NCBI RefSeq assembly: GCF_034929435.1
Contig: NZ_JAYFUM010000024.1
Coordinates: 1-64,000 of the forward strand
Direction of reading: 5' to 3'
Length of the DNA: 64,000 nt
From: Arcicella rigui
GTDB taxonomy: Bacteria; Bacteroidota; Bacteroidia; Cytophagales; Spirosomataceae
Made by a program: the position numbers and the translations under genes. Under the pieces are notes generated by a model that made no database searches, was not told the origin of the DNA, and saw only the letters and a program-made list of their open reading frames with translations. Shown one piece after another: positions 18,866 through 28,770 of this stretch; within the stretch, counting starts at the first letter, position 1; the number at the start of each line of letters is the position of its first letter.

Positions 18866-18919
18866 TAATCCCGTCTAAAGAATAAGAGTAAATGTACACT
18901 TATCCTTTAGACGGGATTA
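18866..18919 (+). terminator. Hairpin after the TonB-dependent receptor
   Basis: Inverted repeat TAATCCCGTCTAAAG / CTTTAGACGGGATTA around a ~24-nt loop region that adds further pairing (ATAAG/CTTAT). It lies 10 bp after the receptor stop. It could reduce transcription into the downstream enzyme genes, giving more receptor than enzyme. Confidence 0.65.
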
Positions 18920-18968
18920 ACTTAATTTTAAGACTATATTATTGAGTAATAATCCATATTTCAAGCCA

Positions 18969-21069
18969 ATGAAAATCTCTCAAATCCTCCTAACATCCAT
19001 TCTTTGTTTGGTTGTATGTTTAGTGCATGCACAAGACAACTTGAAAGCTAAATACCAATTATCCACAAAGGATACGCTCTTCAAATCGCCTTATATCGAC
19101 CAAGATGAATGGCGTAATACGCCCGTTCGCCATCGCTATATTCACGGTGGATTTGCAGGAACAGAAACTCGTTTCTCTTTTTATTTTCCAGAAAAACAAA
19201 ATTATCAAGGTCGTTTTTTTCAGTATATCACACCTTTTCCTGATAATGAAAATCTTTCGCAAGGAGCAAAGGGAGAAGACGACAAAATTAGTTTTTCGAT
19301 TAGTAGTGGAGCATACTTTATCGAAACGAATGGAGGTGGAAAAGTAGATTTTGCTAAACCATCTTTTAATTCAGACCCTTCAATTGGAGCATTTAGGGCA
19401 AATGCCGCTTCGGCTTCTTTCTCTAAAATTGTTGCAGGCAAACTTTATGGTACTCATCGTACATACGGCTATGCTTTTGGAGGAAGTGGTGGAGCTTACC
19501 GTACTATTGGAAGTATCGAAAATACTGATGGCGTGTGGGATGGTGTAGTACCTTATGTATTAGGCTCGCCAATGGCTATTCCTAACGTATTTGCTGCAAG
19601 AATGAACGCCATGAGAATACTACATGATAAGTTTCCTCAAATTATTGATGCCTTAGATGCAGGTGGCAGTGGAGATATGTATGCAGGATTGAACGCAGAA
19701 GAAAAGGAAGCCTTGAGCGAAGTTACCAAAATGGGCTTTCCGCCACAATCTTGGTTTGGCTATAAAACTATGGGGATTCATTGCTCTGTATCAAGGAATG
19801 AGAATGGCTGATGCTAAATTTTTTGAAGATTTCTGGAAAGTAAAGGGGTATTTAGGAGCAAATCCGACGGCATCACTTTTGAAGGCAAGACTTCAGAAAA
19901 CATCCAAAATAAAAGCAGGTATTAACATTGATGAGGCCGTAAAATTGGGTATTAAAGAACCTGAAACGGCTGGAGAAAGAGGTTCGGCTGATTTGGCTTG
20001 GAAAAGCATGGGAGGCGTAGAAGGGAAAATGCCTGTGGCTTTTCAAATTGAAGATATACTACCCGATGTCAATTTTATGGGTGGCGATTTGGTCATAAAA
20101 ACAGGGGAAGCCGCTGGTAAAACGATTCAGTTGGCAAGTATCAAAGATGATAAAGTGGTTTTTGGCCCTGTTGATTTGTCGGTTTTAGCCAAAATAAAAG
20201 TTGGAGATGAAGTATATATCGACAATTCTAATTTCTTAGCTGTTCAAACTTATCACCGTCACCAAGTTCCCGGTAAAGAATATAAAGTTTGGGACCAATT
20301 TCGTGATGCAGAAGGTAAACCGATTTACCCGCAACGTCCTTTTCTGTTAGGCCCATTATTTACCAGAGGTGCAGCAGGAGTGTTACCAACTGGAAAATTC
20401 AAAGGTAAAATGATTCTACTTTGTTCACTTTGGGACAGAGAGGCTTTTGCTTGGCAAGGCGACTTTTACAGAGATATGGTAAAAGCGAATTTAGGAGAAA
20501 AAACAGATGATAATTTCAGATTATGGTACACCGACCGTGCTTTGCATGGCGATTTGTCTAAGCAGGAAGACCCAACCAGAACGGTAAGTTATTTAGGCGT
20601 TTTGCAACAAGCCTTGCGTGACCTGAGTGCTTGGTGTGAAAAGGGAATTACTCCGTCAGCTTCTACTAATTATCAAATCGAAGATGGTCAAGTAATCGTG
20701 CCTTCCACCACTGCTGAACGTAAGGGCATTCAGCCAATTGTAAAACTTACGGTAAAAGGCGAGAAGAAAAAAGTAATCAAACAAGGACAAACCCTAACCT
20801 TTACCGCAGTGGTAGATGTACCTAAAAACACAGGCAAATTGGTTTCGGCAGAATGGGATTTTGATGGAAAAGGAGATTTCCCGATTAGTTCTAAAAAGAT
20901 AACATTTGATGCCAAAAATAGCCAAGCAAGCGTTTCTATTACTTATAAATTTACGACAAAAGGTACTTATTTCCCTACTGTAAGAGTAGCATCACAAAGA
21001 GATGGAGACAGTAAAACGCCTTTTGCACGCATCCAGAATTTGGATAGGGTTAGGGTTATTGTTCAATAG
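18969..21069 (+). pseudogene. Frameshifted secreted alpha/beta-hydrolase-like protein with PKD-like C-terminus
   Basis: Two overlapping frames (18969-19811 and 19756-21069) read as one ~700-residue protein. The first has a signal peptide (CLVHAQ) and the motif GYAFGGSGGAYR with a candidate nucleophile Ser near residue 173. The second continues directly with LYQGMRMADAKFFEDFWKV and ends in a PKD-like domain (AEWDFDGKGDFP, GTYFPTVRVAS). The frame changes near 19780-19795, in ATTCATTGCTCTG; removing one T would restore a continuous GIHALYQGM reading. There is no slippery heptamer, so programmed frameshifting is unlikely. It is either a recent mutation or a sequencing error. Being between the receptor and GH78, it is probably an esterase or hydrolase of the locus. 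Confidence 0.75.
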
Positions 21070-21170
21070 TTTTTTGCTAAAAGATGGCTTGTCAATTGCA
21101 GAGCGATGGGAAGTCCAAGGTTTTAACAGGTTATCATCTCTGCTTTACTACAATGAAATATTTACTCCCA

Positions 21171-23555
21171 ATGAAAATAATTACTCGATATAGCATTGCA
21201 TTTCTTTTGATTTGTATGATTTGTGTAAATCAGCTTTTTTCACAAAATACAAATCCTGATTTATTGTTTAAACCTTGGCAAGCGTCTTGGATTACTCCTC
21301 AAAATATCAATCCGAATGCCTATGGAGTGTATTACTTCCGCAAACCTTTTGAACTTAGTCATAAGCCCAATTCTTTCACTATTCATGTTTCTGCTGACAA
21401 TCGTTATAAGCTTTTCGTGAATGAAAAGCTGGTTTCTCTTGGCCCTGCCCGTGGCGACCTCGACCATTGGAATTATGAAACCGTTGATATTGCGGCTTAT
21501 CTAAAAGAGGGAAATAATATCATTGCTGCCCAAGTTTGGAACGAAGGAGAAGTTAGACCCGAAGCTCAAATTACTTTCCGTACCGCTTTTATTTTACAGG
21601 GTGCAAGTGACAAAGAGGCTTTTCTTAATACAAACGAAACTTGGAAATGCCTTCAAGACGATAGCTATGCACCTTTGGTATTCAATATTAATACTTATTA
21701 TGTTGCAGGCTCTGGCGAAATTCGCCAACTTGAAAAACATCCTAAAAATTGGCAATCTCAAACTTTTAATGACGCACATTGGCAAAATGCCCAGAAGCTA
21801 TTTAATGGAATGCCTAAAAACTTCTACCGTTATAATGGCTTTTCTACGGGTTGGCGACTTGTTCCTTCATCCATCCCTCAAATGGAGTTGCGAGATGAAA
21901 GATTTCAAAAAATAGCGAAAAAGGAAGGTAATGTTTTACTTCCTGCTGATTTCCCATCGACTAAAAGAGAGATAACCATACCTGCAAATACAAGCGTTAG
22001 AATCATGCTGGACCAAAGTTATCTGACCAATGCGTATCCAAACGTAATTTTTAGCGGTGGAAAAAAGGCAAGTATTACGATGAAATATGCAGAAGCTTTG
22101 TTCAAAGAGTTTCCCATAAAAGCAAACCGAAACGATATTGAGGGGATGAAATTTATCGGTAGAACCGATAGCCTCATTTCTGATGGAAGTGATAATCAAA
22201 AATTCACAACGCTTACTTTTCGTACTTATCGTTATGTTGAACTTTCCATTAAAACGCAAGAAAGTCCACTTACTTTAAACGACATCTATGGCACATTTAC
22301 AGGCTATCCTTTTGAATTAAAATCGAAAATTGAAAGCAGTATTCCAGAGTTAGACAACTTCCTGACTATTGGCTGGCGAACCGCTCGTTTATGTGCTACA
22401 GAAACTTACATGGATTGTCCGTACTATGAACAATTGCAATATATTGGCGATGGGCGTATCCAAGCGTTGGTTTCGCTTTACAATACAGGCGATGACCGTT
22501 TAGTGAAAAATGCACTCAATTTGATGGATTTCTCAAGAATCCCAGAAGGGCTAACCTCCAGTCGTCACCCTTCTTATACGCCCCAGTATATTCCCACTTT
22601 TTCATTATGGTATATTGGAATCTTACATGATTATAGTCGCTATGGGACAGATTTAGACTTTGTGAGGGCTAAAATGGGAAGTGTTCGTCAGGTTTTTGAA
22701 TATTTCAAAAAATACCAACAAGCAGACGGCTCATTGAAAGATGTACCTTATTGGATGTTTACCGATTGGGTAGATTTTAAAGAATGGAATGATGGTATCG
22801 GTCCAAGTTCACACGGTAATTCTGCTATGCTCGACTTGCAGCTATTATGGGCGTACCAAATTGCGGTCGATTTAGAAACAAAATTTGGAATGCCTGAATT
22901 GGCTCTACGTTATCAAAAATCAATTGATTTATTAGCCAAAACTATTCGAGATAAGTATTGGGACAGCGATAAAAAACTATTTGCCGACCGTATCGAAAAA
23001 GATATTTTTTCGCAACATACCAATGCCTTAGCCATCTTAACGGGAATCGTTGCCACCAAAGATTTACCCCATTTGACAAAGCAACTTTTGACCGATAAGA
23101 CATTAGCACCAGCTTCTATTTATTTTAAATATTATCTGCATCAAGCCTTGATAAAAGCGGGTTTAGGTAATGACTATTTAAAATGGTTGGATAAATGGCG
23201 AGAAAACCTCAGCATGGGATTGACTACTTGGGCAGAAACTTCTGATTTGACCAATACTCGTTCAGACTGTCATGCTTGGGGTTCAAGTCCGAATATTGAA
23301 TTTTACAGAACAATTCTTGGCATTGATAGCGACGCTCCTGCATTTAAGGCTGTTAAAATTGAACCTCATTTAGGAGATATTCAGACAATAAAAGGAGAAA
23401 TGCCACACCCAGATGGCAAAATAAAGGTGGATTATAAATTAGTCAATAACAAACTAAAGGCAATAATTGAATTGCCCAAGGTTACAAAAGGACGGTTTGT
23501 TTGGCAAGGGAAAACCTATCCTTTGAAAGGTGGAATCAATACCATAAAGATATAA
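21171..23555 (+). CDS. Alpha-L-rhamnosidase-like glycoside hydrolase (GH78)
   Basis: About 794 residues from the ATG at 21171 (an ATG at 21153 is also possible). A signal peptide ends near LFSQ. The N-terminal beta-sandwich (ASWITPQN...YYFRKPFEL, RYKLFVNEKLVSLGPARGD, HWNYETVDIAAYLKEGNN) is the rhamnosidase carbohydrate-binding/N domain. The (alpha/alpha)6 catalytic part shows CATETYMDCPYYEQLQYIGD, the acidic motif of GH78, then W-A-E-T and DCHAWGSSPN. The C-terminal beta domain follows (ITLPHPDG-like). It releases terminal L-rhamnose from plant polysaccharides or glycosides. It follows the frameshifted esterase by about 100 bp. Confidence 0.87.
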   Translation: MKIITRYSIAFLLICMICVNQLFSQNTNPDLLFKPWQASWITPQNINPNAYGVYYFRKPFELSHKPNSFTIHVSADNRYKLFVNEKLVSLGPARGDLDHWNYETVDIAAYLKEGNNIIAAQVWNEGEVRPEAQITFRTAFILQGASDKEAFLNTNETWKCLQDDSYAPLVFNINTYYVAGSGEIRQLEKHPKNWQSQTFNDAHWQNAQKLFNGMPKNFYRYNGFSTGWRLVPSSIPQMELRDERFQKIAKKEGNVLLPADFPSTKREITIPANTSVRIMLDQSYLTNAYPNVIFSGGKKASITMKYAEALFKEFPIKANRNDIEGMKFIGRTDSLISDGSDNQKFTTLTFRTYRYVELSIKTQESPLTLNDIYGTFTGYPFELKSKIESSIPELDNFLTIGWRTARLCATETYMDCPYYEQLQYIGDGRIQALVSLYNTGDDRLVKNALNLMDFSRIPEGLTSSRHPSYTPQYIPTFSLWYIGILHDYSRYGTDLDFVRAKMGSVRQVFEYFKKYQQADGSLKDVPYWMFTDWVDFKEWNDGIGPSSHGNSAMLDLQLLWAYQIAVDLETKFGMPELALRYQKSIDLLAKTIRDKYWDSDKKLFADRIEKDIFSQHTNALAILTGIVATKDLPHLTKQLLTDKTLAPASIYFKYYLHQALIKAGLGNDYLKWLDKWRENLSMGLTTWAETSDLTNTRSDCHAWGSSPNIEFYRTILGIDSDAPAFKAVKIEPHLGDIQTIKGEMPHPDGKIKVDYKLVNNKLKAIIELPKVTKGRFVWQGKTYPLKGGINTIKI

Positions 23556-23675
23556 TCATTTTAAAACAAAACTATCAAGATGAATAATAAGCAAAATCGT
23601 TAAAAGTACTTTTTATGATACAACAGCATATCAGATGTCTGTTGATTTCTTATGCTATTACTTCAACATTATACA

Positions 23676-26021
23676 ATGAATTATAAAGCAATCACTATTT
23701 GGATGTTAGCATTTTTAATGATGCTAACATCCAATTTATATGCTCAGTTGTTACCTTATAAAAATAAAGCATTAAGCCCTGAGCAAAGAGCCAAAGACTT
23801 ACTTTCGAGAATGACGCTCGATGAAAAAATCATGCAATTGCAATGTATTTGGTCTCAAAAAGCAGATGTCTTCACCAATGGGGTATTTGATGAAACAAAA
23901 GCCTCAAAACTTTTGGGCTTAGGTTTGGGTGAAATTGCTCGTAGCAATGAAAATAAAACGCCCAATTTACCGGGCTTTCATGTTACGCTACCACCCAAAC
24001 AAGCAGCCATTCAATACAATAAAATACAGCGTTTTTTTGTAGAAAAAACTCGTTTAGGCATCCCCGTCATGGTACACGAAGAAGGGCTACATGGACAGCA
24101 AGTACAAGACGCTACGAACTTCCCTATACCAATGGCATTGGCAAGCTCTTGGAATGAAGCCTTGTTTTCGGAAGTTTACTCAAATGTAGCCGAAGAAATC
24201 AGGGCGAGAGGGGGGCAACACGTGTTAGCTCCCGTAGTAGATGTGGTGCGTGACCCACGTTGGGGACGTACCGAGGAGTGCATGGGCGAAGACCCATTTC
24301 TCAATGCTCGTTTAGGAGTAGCCCAAGTAAAGGCATATCAGGGAAATAGTATTTATTTAGACAAAAAACACGTAGCGGCTACACTCAAGCATTTTGGCGT
24401 TCATGGACAAAGCGAAGGAGGAAACAACGTTGCTCCGAGTTTTGTGGACGAACGACAAGCCAGAGAAGTCTATTTTAAACCTTTCCAAGCGGCAGTAAAA
24501 GAGGCTCAACCCATGAATATCATGGTGACATACAACGAGTTGTGGGGAATTCCAGCACATGCCAATAAAAAACTCCTTACAGATATTCTTAGAAAAGAAT
24601 GGGGCTTTAAAGGGCTGATAAATTCTGATTATTACGCCGTAAGCGATTTAGTCAATCTCAATAAAATTACGCCATCAGTAGATGAAGCTGGTTTTTTAGC
24701 ATTTAAAGCAGGCATTGATATTGAATTGCCCGACCGAGAAGGTTTTAAAAACCTGAAAACTTATCTCGTGAATGGTAAAATCACACAAAGAGAATTGGAT
24801 GAAGCTGTGAGCAAAGTCCTTATCAATAAATTTCGAGTAGGCTTATTTGATGACCCTTATGTTGACCCAGATTACGCCGAAAAAATCGTAGGAAATGCAC
24901 AAAAAAGAGCAGTTGCCTATAAAGCGGCAAGTGAATCAATGGTTTTACTGAAAAATGAGAACAACTTTTTACCTTTAAACAAAGAAGCAATTAAAACCAT
25001 CGCTTTGATTGGTCCTAATGCCGATAGATGTATTTTAGGTGGCTATTCTTCTACTCCCAAAAATTGTATTTCTCCTCTACAGGCTATCAAAGAAAAATAT
25101 GGCGATAAGATTAAGATACTCTATTCAGAAGGAGTAAGGCTAACAGATGTAAATAGTCCTTTTCCCGAAAAAATCAGGCTTGTTCCTCGACAAGACAATG
25201 ATAAAAGAATAGCGGAAGCAATAGAAGTTGCCAAACAAGCTGATGTCATTGTGCTTTTTGTTGGAGCAAACGAGGCTACCAGTCGTGAAGGATATTATAC
25301 TGGTGCACCCGGCGACTTATCTACGCTTGAAATGCTCAATGGACAAATCGACTTAATCAACCAAATTGCAGCTTTGCAAAAACCTACCTGTGCCGTTGTG
25401 AATAGTGGCACAACGCTGAATCTTCAACCTTTGATAGACAAAGTACCCGCCATCATGCAAGCATGGTTTTTAGGACAAGAAGGAGGTTATGCCATGATTG
25501 ATGCCCTCTTTGGCGACATCAATCCAAGTGGAAAACTGACCATTAGCTTTCCAAGAAGTGCTGGACACGTACCTGCGTATTATAGTTATAAACCAAGTTC
25601 ACGAAGAGGCTATAATTTAGGCTTAGATGTTACGCCGTTGTTTCCATTTGGATACGGTTTGAGCTACACCCAATTTGAGTATAGCAATGTAAGACTTTCT
25701 TCGCCATCAATGGATAAGCAGGGTAAAGTAACCGTAAATATTGATGTGAAAAATATTGGTAAAAGAAACGGGGCAGAAGTAGTGCAAATGTATATCAGAG
25801 ATGATTTTTCATCAGTGCCAAGACCCGTTAAAGAGTTGAAAGGCTTCAAGAAAATATGGCTGAAAGCTGGCGAAAGTCAAACGGTTTCTTTCAGTATTGA
25901 TAAAGAATTACTTTCATTTTATGATAAAGATATGAAATGGGTAATTGAATCAGGCGATTTTACGATTATGGTTGGTGGTTCGTCTGATAAAACGATGGAC
26001 GTAAAGCTAAAAGTAAAATAA
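23676..26021 (+). CDS. Glycoside hydrolase family 3 (beta-glucosidase/xylosidase type)
   Basis: 781 residues from the ATG at 23676 with a signal peptide (TSNLYAQ). The (beta/alpha)8 domain has the GH3 landmarks: MTLDEKIMQLQ, VHEEGLHG, VVDVVRDPRWGRTEE, KHFGVHGQSEGGNN and the nucleophile in GLINSDYYAVSDL (Asp near residue 318). The second alpha/beta domain (IALIGPNAD, LFVGANEATSREGYY) and a C-terminal FnIII-like domain (GAEVVQMYIRD, LKGFKKIWLKAGE) complete the family architecture. It likely acts in the periplasm on beta-linked oligosaccharides from the same glycan as GH78 and GH43. Exact sugar specificity is not predictable. Confidence 0.92.
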   Translation: MNYKAITIWMLAFLMMLTSNLYAQLLPYKNKALSPEQRAKDLLSRMTLDEKIMQLQCIWSQKADVFTNGVFDETKASKLLGLGLGEIARSNENKTPNLPGFHVTLPPKQAAIQYNKIQRFFVEKTRLGIPVMVHEEGLHGQQVQDATNFPIPMALASSWNEALFSEVYSNVAEEIRARGGQHVLAPVVDVVRDPRWGRTEECMGEDPFLNARLGVAQVKAYQGNSIYLDKKHVAATLKHFGVHGQSEGGNNVAPSFVDERQAREVYFKPFQAAVKEAQPMNIMVTYNELWGIPAHANKKLLTDILRKEWGFKGLINSDYYAVSDLVNLNKITPSVDEAGFLAFKAGIDIELPDREGFKNLKTYLVNGKITQRELDEAVSKVLINKFRVGLFDDPYVDPDYAEKIVGNAQKRAVAYKAASESMVLLKNENNFLPLNKEAIKTIALIGPNADRCILGGYSSTPKNCISPLQAIKEKYGDKIKILYSEGVRLTDVNSPFPEKIRLVPRQDNDKRIAEAIEVAKQADVIVLFVGANEATSREGYYTGAPGDLSTLEMLNGQIDLINQIAALQKPTCAVVNSGTTLNLQPLIDKVPAIMQAWFLGQEGGYAMIDALFGDINPSGKLTISFPRSAGHVPAYYSYKPSSRRGYNLGLDVTPLFPFGYGLSYTQFEYSNVRLSSPSMDKQGKVTVNIDVKNIGKRNGAEVVQMYIRDDFSSVPRPVKELKGFKKIWLKAGESQTVSFSIDKELLSFYDKDMKWVIESGDFTIMVGGSSDKTMDVKLKVK

Positions 26022-26111
26022 AATCTTTCGTTTAGTTTTAGGACTCATGCAATTTAGTTGAAAGCCATAAAACAATATTGTTGAAAGTATTAAACTTTTT
26101 TAAAACAGACA

Positions 26112-27320
26112 ATGGATAAGAGTACATATCATTTGAAATTTCAACTATCATACAAGTTTATTGTAATGACAACCTTGCTTAGTACGTTGTATTTTGTTTC
26201 ATCCGCTCAAAAGATTAAACCACGCAGGGAAATTGGAAATAAAAAACGGTACAAATCTATTGTACCAGGCCAAGAGTGGCTCGATACGGATGGAAAGCCG
26301 ATTCAAGCACATGGCTTCTCCGTCTTTTATAAAGACGGAACATATTATTGGTATGGAGAAAATAAGGAGAAAACAGTAAAAGGAAGCAATGTTTGGACTT
26401 GGGGTATAAGATGTTATACCTCTAAGGACTTTTATAATTGGAAAGACAGAGGCTTAATCATTCAACCTGACACACTTGATGCCTTATCACCTTTAAATCC
26501 CTCACAAGGCATTGACAGACCTCATATTATTTATAATGCAAAGACGAAGAAATTTGTTTGTTGGATTAAACTTTTAGGTACAGATGGGCAATTCATGACG
26601 GTACTTACAGCTAATAATTTTATGGGGCCCTACAAAATTGCCAACAAGGCTATACGCCCCAATGGACTGGAAGCAGGAGATTTTGATTTGTATGTGGATG
26701 AAAAAACAGGTAAAGGCTACTTTTGGCATGAAAGACCACACTATGAATTGATTTGTGCAGAATTGACCGACGATTATACCTCTGTAAATGGAAAATATTC
26801 CGTGCATTATTCAGGCTTAATTCCACCCGATACCCGTGAAGCACCAACGCACTTTGTAGCAAATGGAAAACATTATTTATATACATCTGGTACCACGGGT
26901 TACTCGCCAAACAAAAGTCGTATTTCAACTTTTGATGATTATCATGGAGCATACAAAGACTTAGGAAATCCACACCCTGCCGATAGTACATACAGTTCAT
27001 ACTGTTCGCAAATTACTGAGGTTATAAAAATACCGGGTAAAAAGAATCTCTATGTGGCACTTGCTGACAGATGGATGCCTGAATGGTGCGGAACAGACAA
27101 ACCCAAACAAGAGGTTGAAAAAATAAGGCAAAGGTTTTTAGGACATAAACCCAACCCTATAAATTATGCTAAAGTAACGCTAATAGATAGAACTGGTGAA
27201 AAAAGAGAAGATTGGGATGCTCGAAGTAAAGCAAATTATGTTTGGCTACCGATTGTTTGGGAAAAAGGAGTACCCAATATCTATTGGAAAAATGAATGGA
27301 AACTTGAAGAGTATAAATAA
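26112..27320 (+). CDS. GH43-like five-bladed beta-propeller glycosidase
   Basis: 402 residues with a signal peptide (FVSSAQ); the upstream ATG at 26112 gives basic residues before the hydrophobic core, so it is preferred to that at 26166. The sequence AHGFSVFYKDGTYYWYGENKE at the start of blade 1, SKDFYNWKDRG, GIDRPHIIYNAKTKKFVCWI and REAPTHFVANGKHYLYTSG are the pattern of GH43 subfamily 24-like and related galactan enzymes. The acidic residues in RPHIIYN and REAPTHF are the likely catalytic pair positions. It is the last gene of the locus and is followed by a terminator. Substrate is probably a beta-galactan or arabinan side chain; this is inference. Confidence 0.78.
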   Translation: MDKSTYHLKFQLSYKFIVMTTLLSTLYFVSSAQKIKPRREIGNKKRYKSIVPGQEWLDTDGKPIQAHGFSVFYKDGTYYWYGENKEKTVKGSNVWTWGIRCYTSKDFYNWKDRGLIIQPDTLDALSPLNPSQGIDRPHIIYNAKTKKFVCWIKLLGTDGQFMTVLTANNFMGPYKIANKAIRPNGLEAGDFDLYVDEKTGKGYFWHERPHYELICAELTDDYTSVNGKYSVHYSGLIPPDTREAPTHFVANGKHYLYTSGTTGYSPNKSRISTFDDYHGAYKDLGNPHPADSTYSSYCSQITEVIKIPGKKNLYVALADRWMPEWCGTDKPKQEVEKIRQRFLGHKPNPINYAKVTLIDRTGEKREDWDARSKANYVWLPIVWEKGVPNIYWKNEWKLEEYK

Positions 27321-27366
27321 GGTTGTTCTCTTGTTTCATACGGTATAGACTTGTTCTGTAAATACT

Positions 27367-27403
27367 CGTGTATTCTATTAAGTAGCTTTTGATAGAATAC
27401 ACG
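27367..27403 (+). terminator. Terminator of the carbohydrate locus
   Basis: Inverted repeat CGTGTATTCTAT / ATAGAATACACG with a 13-nt loop, 47 bp after the last enzyme gene. Confidence 0.65.
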
Positions 27404-27634
27404 ATTTAAGAACTAACTTGTAGCTATAATCTGCAACCGTTCCAAATTCTAACCAAGGCATCTTGTCGAAATAGAGAGTGTAACGATTGGTAAACAAACT
27501 CCGTAGTTGAAAGGTTATAGCAAGCGTATATTTGTATTATTTACTCAGTTAGAGGCTATTTCAACACTTTTTAGTATGGAAGACTCAAACATTTTAGGTA
27601 AATAATTTTGTAGAAAAAGTATCACTCCTGTCAT
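27404..27634. other. Intergenic region without recognised gene
   Basis: About 230 bp between the terminator of the plus-strand carbohydrate locus and the terminator of the minus-strand reductase operon. I see no coding signal or RNA gene. Convergent transcription on both sides makes it a likely insertion-tolerant spacer. Confidence 0.5.
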
Positions 27635-27673
27635 TTTTCGCCTTTGTTGGATATAACTCAACAAAGGCGAAAA
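27635..27673 (-). terminator. Terminator of the minus-strand reductase operon
   Basis: Perfect 15-bp inverted repeat TTTTCGCCTTTGTTG / CAACAAAGGCGAAAA with a 9-nt loop; on the minus strand a T-rich run follows it. It lies 77 bp beyond the end of the reductase gene. Confidence 0.7.
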
Positions 27674-27749
27674 TAGCGTTATGTTAAAGCCAAGCCTTGA
27701 GTTTATTCTACCCCGCAGGCATATTGGTCTTTATTGATTCAGCTCTACT

Positions 27750-28706
27750 TCAAACTTCATCCCAAAGGTTTTCTAAGGTGTAGCCACTGCCCTCTAAGCA
27801 CCAAAAATCACCCTTAATATATCGGTAATGTTGATCTAATTGATTGATTTTCTCCATTTCTAAAGAGCTAAGTTCAATAGTAGCCGCTTCCAGATTTTCT
27901 TTTAACCTTTGTGGATTTACGGATTTTGGAATGACCGATGTGCCTCTATTGATTGCCCAAGCAAGCATAATTTGTGCGGGTGTATTTCCTTTCTCTTGGG
28001 CAATGTCTATAATTGTTTTATTTTCAAACAGCTTGGGTTCACCTGCTGAAATCCTATTCAAAGGTCTATCAGACGAACCAAGAGGGCAAAAACCCGTGAG
28101 GATGATATTGTTGGCATTGGCAAATTCTACAATTTTATTTTGTTGAAGAAATGGATGCAGTTCTAATTGTAGGGCTTCTGGACAAACGCCAGTTTCATTA
28201 ATTAATTCATTGATTTTTTTAATGCTAAAATTTGAAACACCGATATGCTTGGTCAAATTATTTTCTTTTAAAGCAATCATCCCCTGCCAAGTTTCCGCCA
28301 AAGGAATGTGCTTCAAGTCAATCATCTCACTTCCATCTTTTGGATAGTTTACGCTGTTTATAAGTGCTACTGGCCAATGAATCAAGTATAAATCTAAGTA
28401 ATCAAGTCTCAGACTATCCAATGTTATTTCAATAGTTGGTTGAATATCAACTATTTTATGGCGATTATTCCATAGTTTTGAGGTAATCCAAAGCTCATTT
28501 CTGGTTACCTCTTTATTATTGATTGCATCAGAAATTGCCTGCCCTATTTCGTGTTCATTACCATAGATTAAGGCACAATCAAAATGGCGATAACCAATTT
28601 CGATGGCTTTTCTAACGGTTTGATAAATCTCACCTTTGGCTGATTTCCAAGTACCTAAACCCAACATTGGGATTTTGTCATTATTACTAAATTGAAGATA
28701 TTTCAT
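27750..28706 (-). CDS. Aldo/keto reductase
   Basis: 318 residues, a classic (beta/alpha)8 aldo/keto reductase of the AKR2/AKR5-like group. N-terminus IPMLGLGTWKSAKGE. The tetrad is visible as HFDCALIYGNE (Asp, Tyr), WITSKLWNN (Lys) and LIHWPVA (His). The C-terminal region IPKSVNPQRLKENLEA binds NADPH. It differs from the AKR at 8108, which is from another subfamily. It lies 64 bp downstream of the epimerase gene on the same strand, so they are likely co-transcribed. Sugar or aldehyde reduction is probable; the substrate is unknown. Confidence 0.9.
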   Translation of the reverse strand: MKYLQFSNNDKIPMLGLGTWKSAKGEIYQTVRKAIEIGYRHFDCALIYGNEHEIGQAISDAINNKEVTRNELWITSKLWNNRHKIVDIQPTIEITLDSLRLDYLDLYLIHWPVALINSVNYPKDGSEMIDLKHIPLAETWQGMIALKENNLTKHIGVSNFSIKKINELINETGVCPEALQLELHPFLQQNKIVEFANANNIILTGFCPLGSSDRPLNRISAGEPKLFENKTIIDIAQEKGNTPAQIMLAWAINRGTSVIPKSVNPQRLKENLEAATIELSSLEMEKINQLDQHYRYIKGDFWCLEGSGYTLENLWDEV

Positions 28707-28770
28707 GAATTTTTGTTATCAATTTGATTGTTTTGTGTATTCAGTTTTTAGTGGGATGACCAAAAACAAA

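Noticed and set aside
19756..19820. Programmed ribosomal frameshift in the esterase-like gene
   Set aside because: No slippery heptamer, no clear downstream hairpin, and no such recoding known for this type of enzyme.
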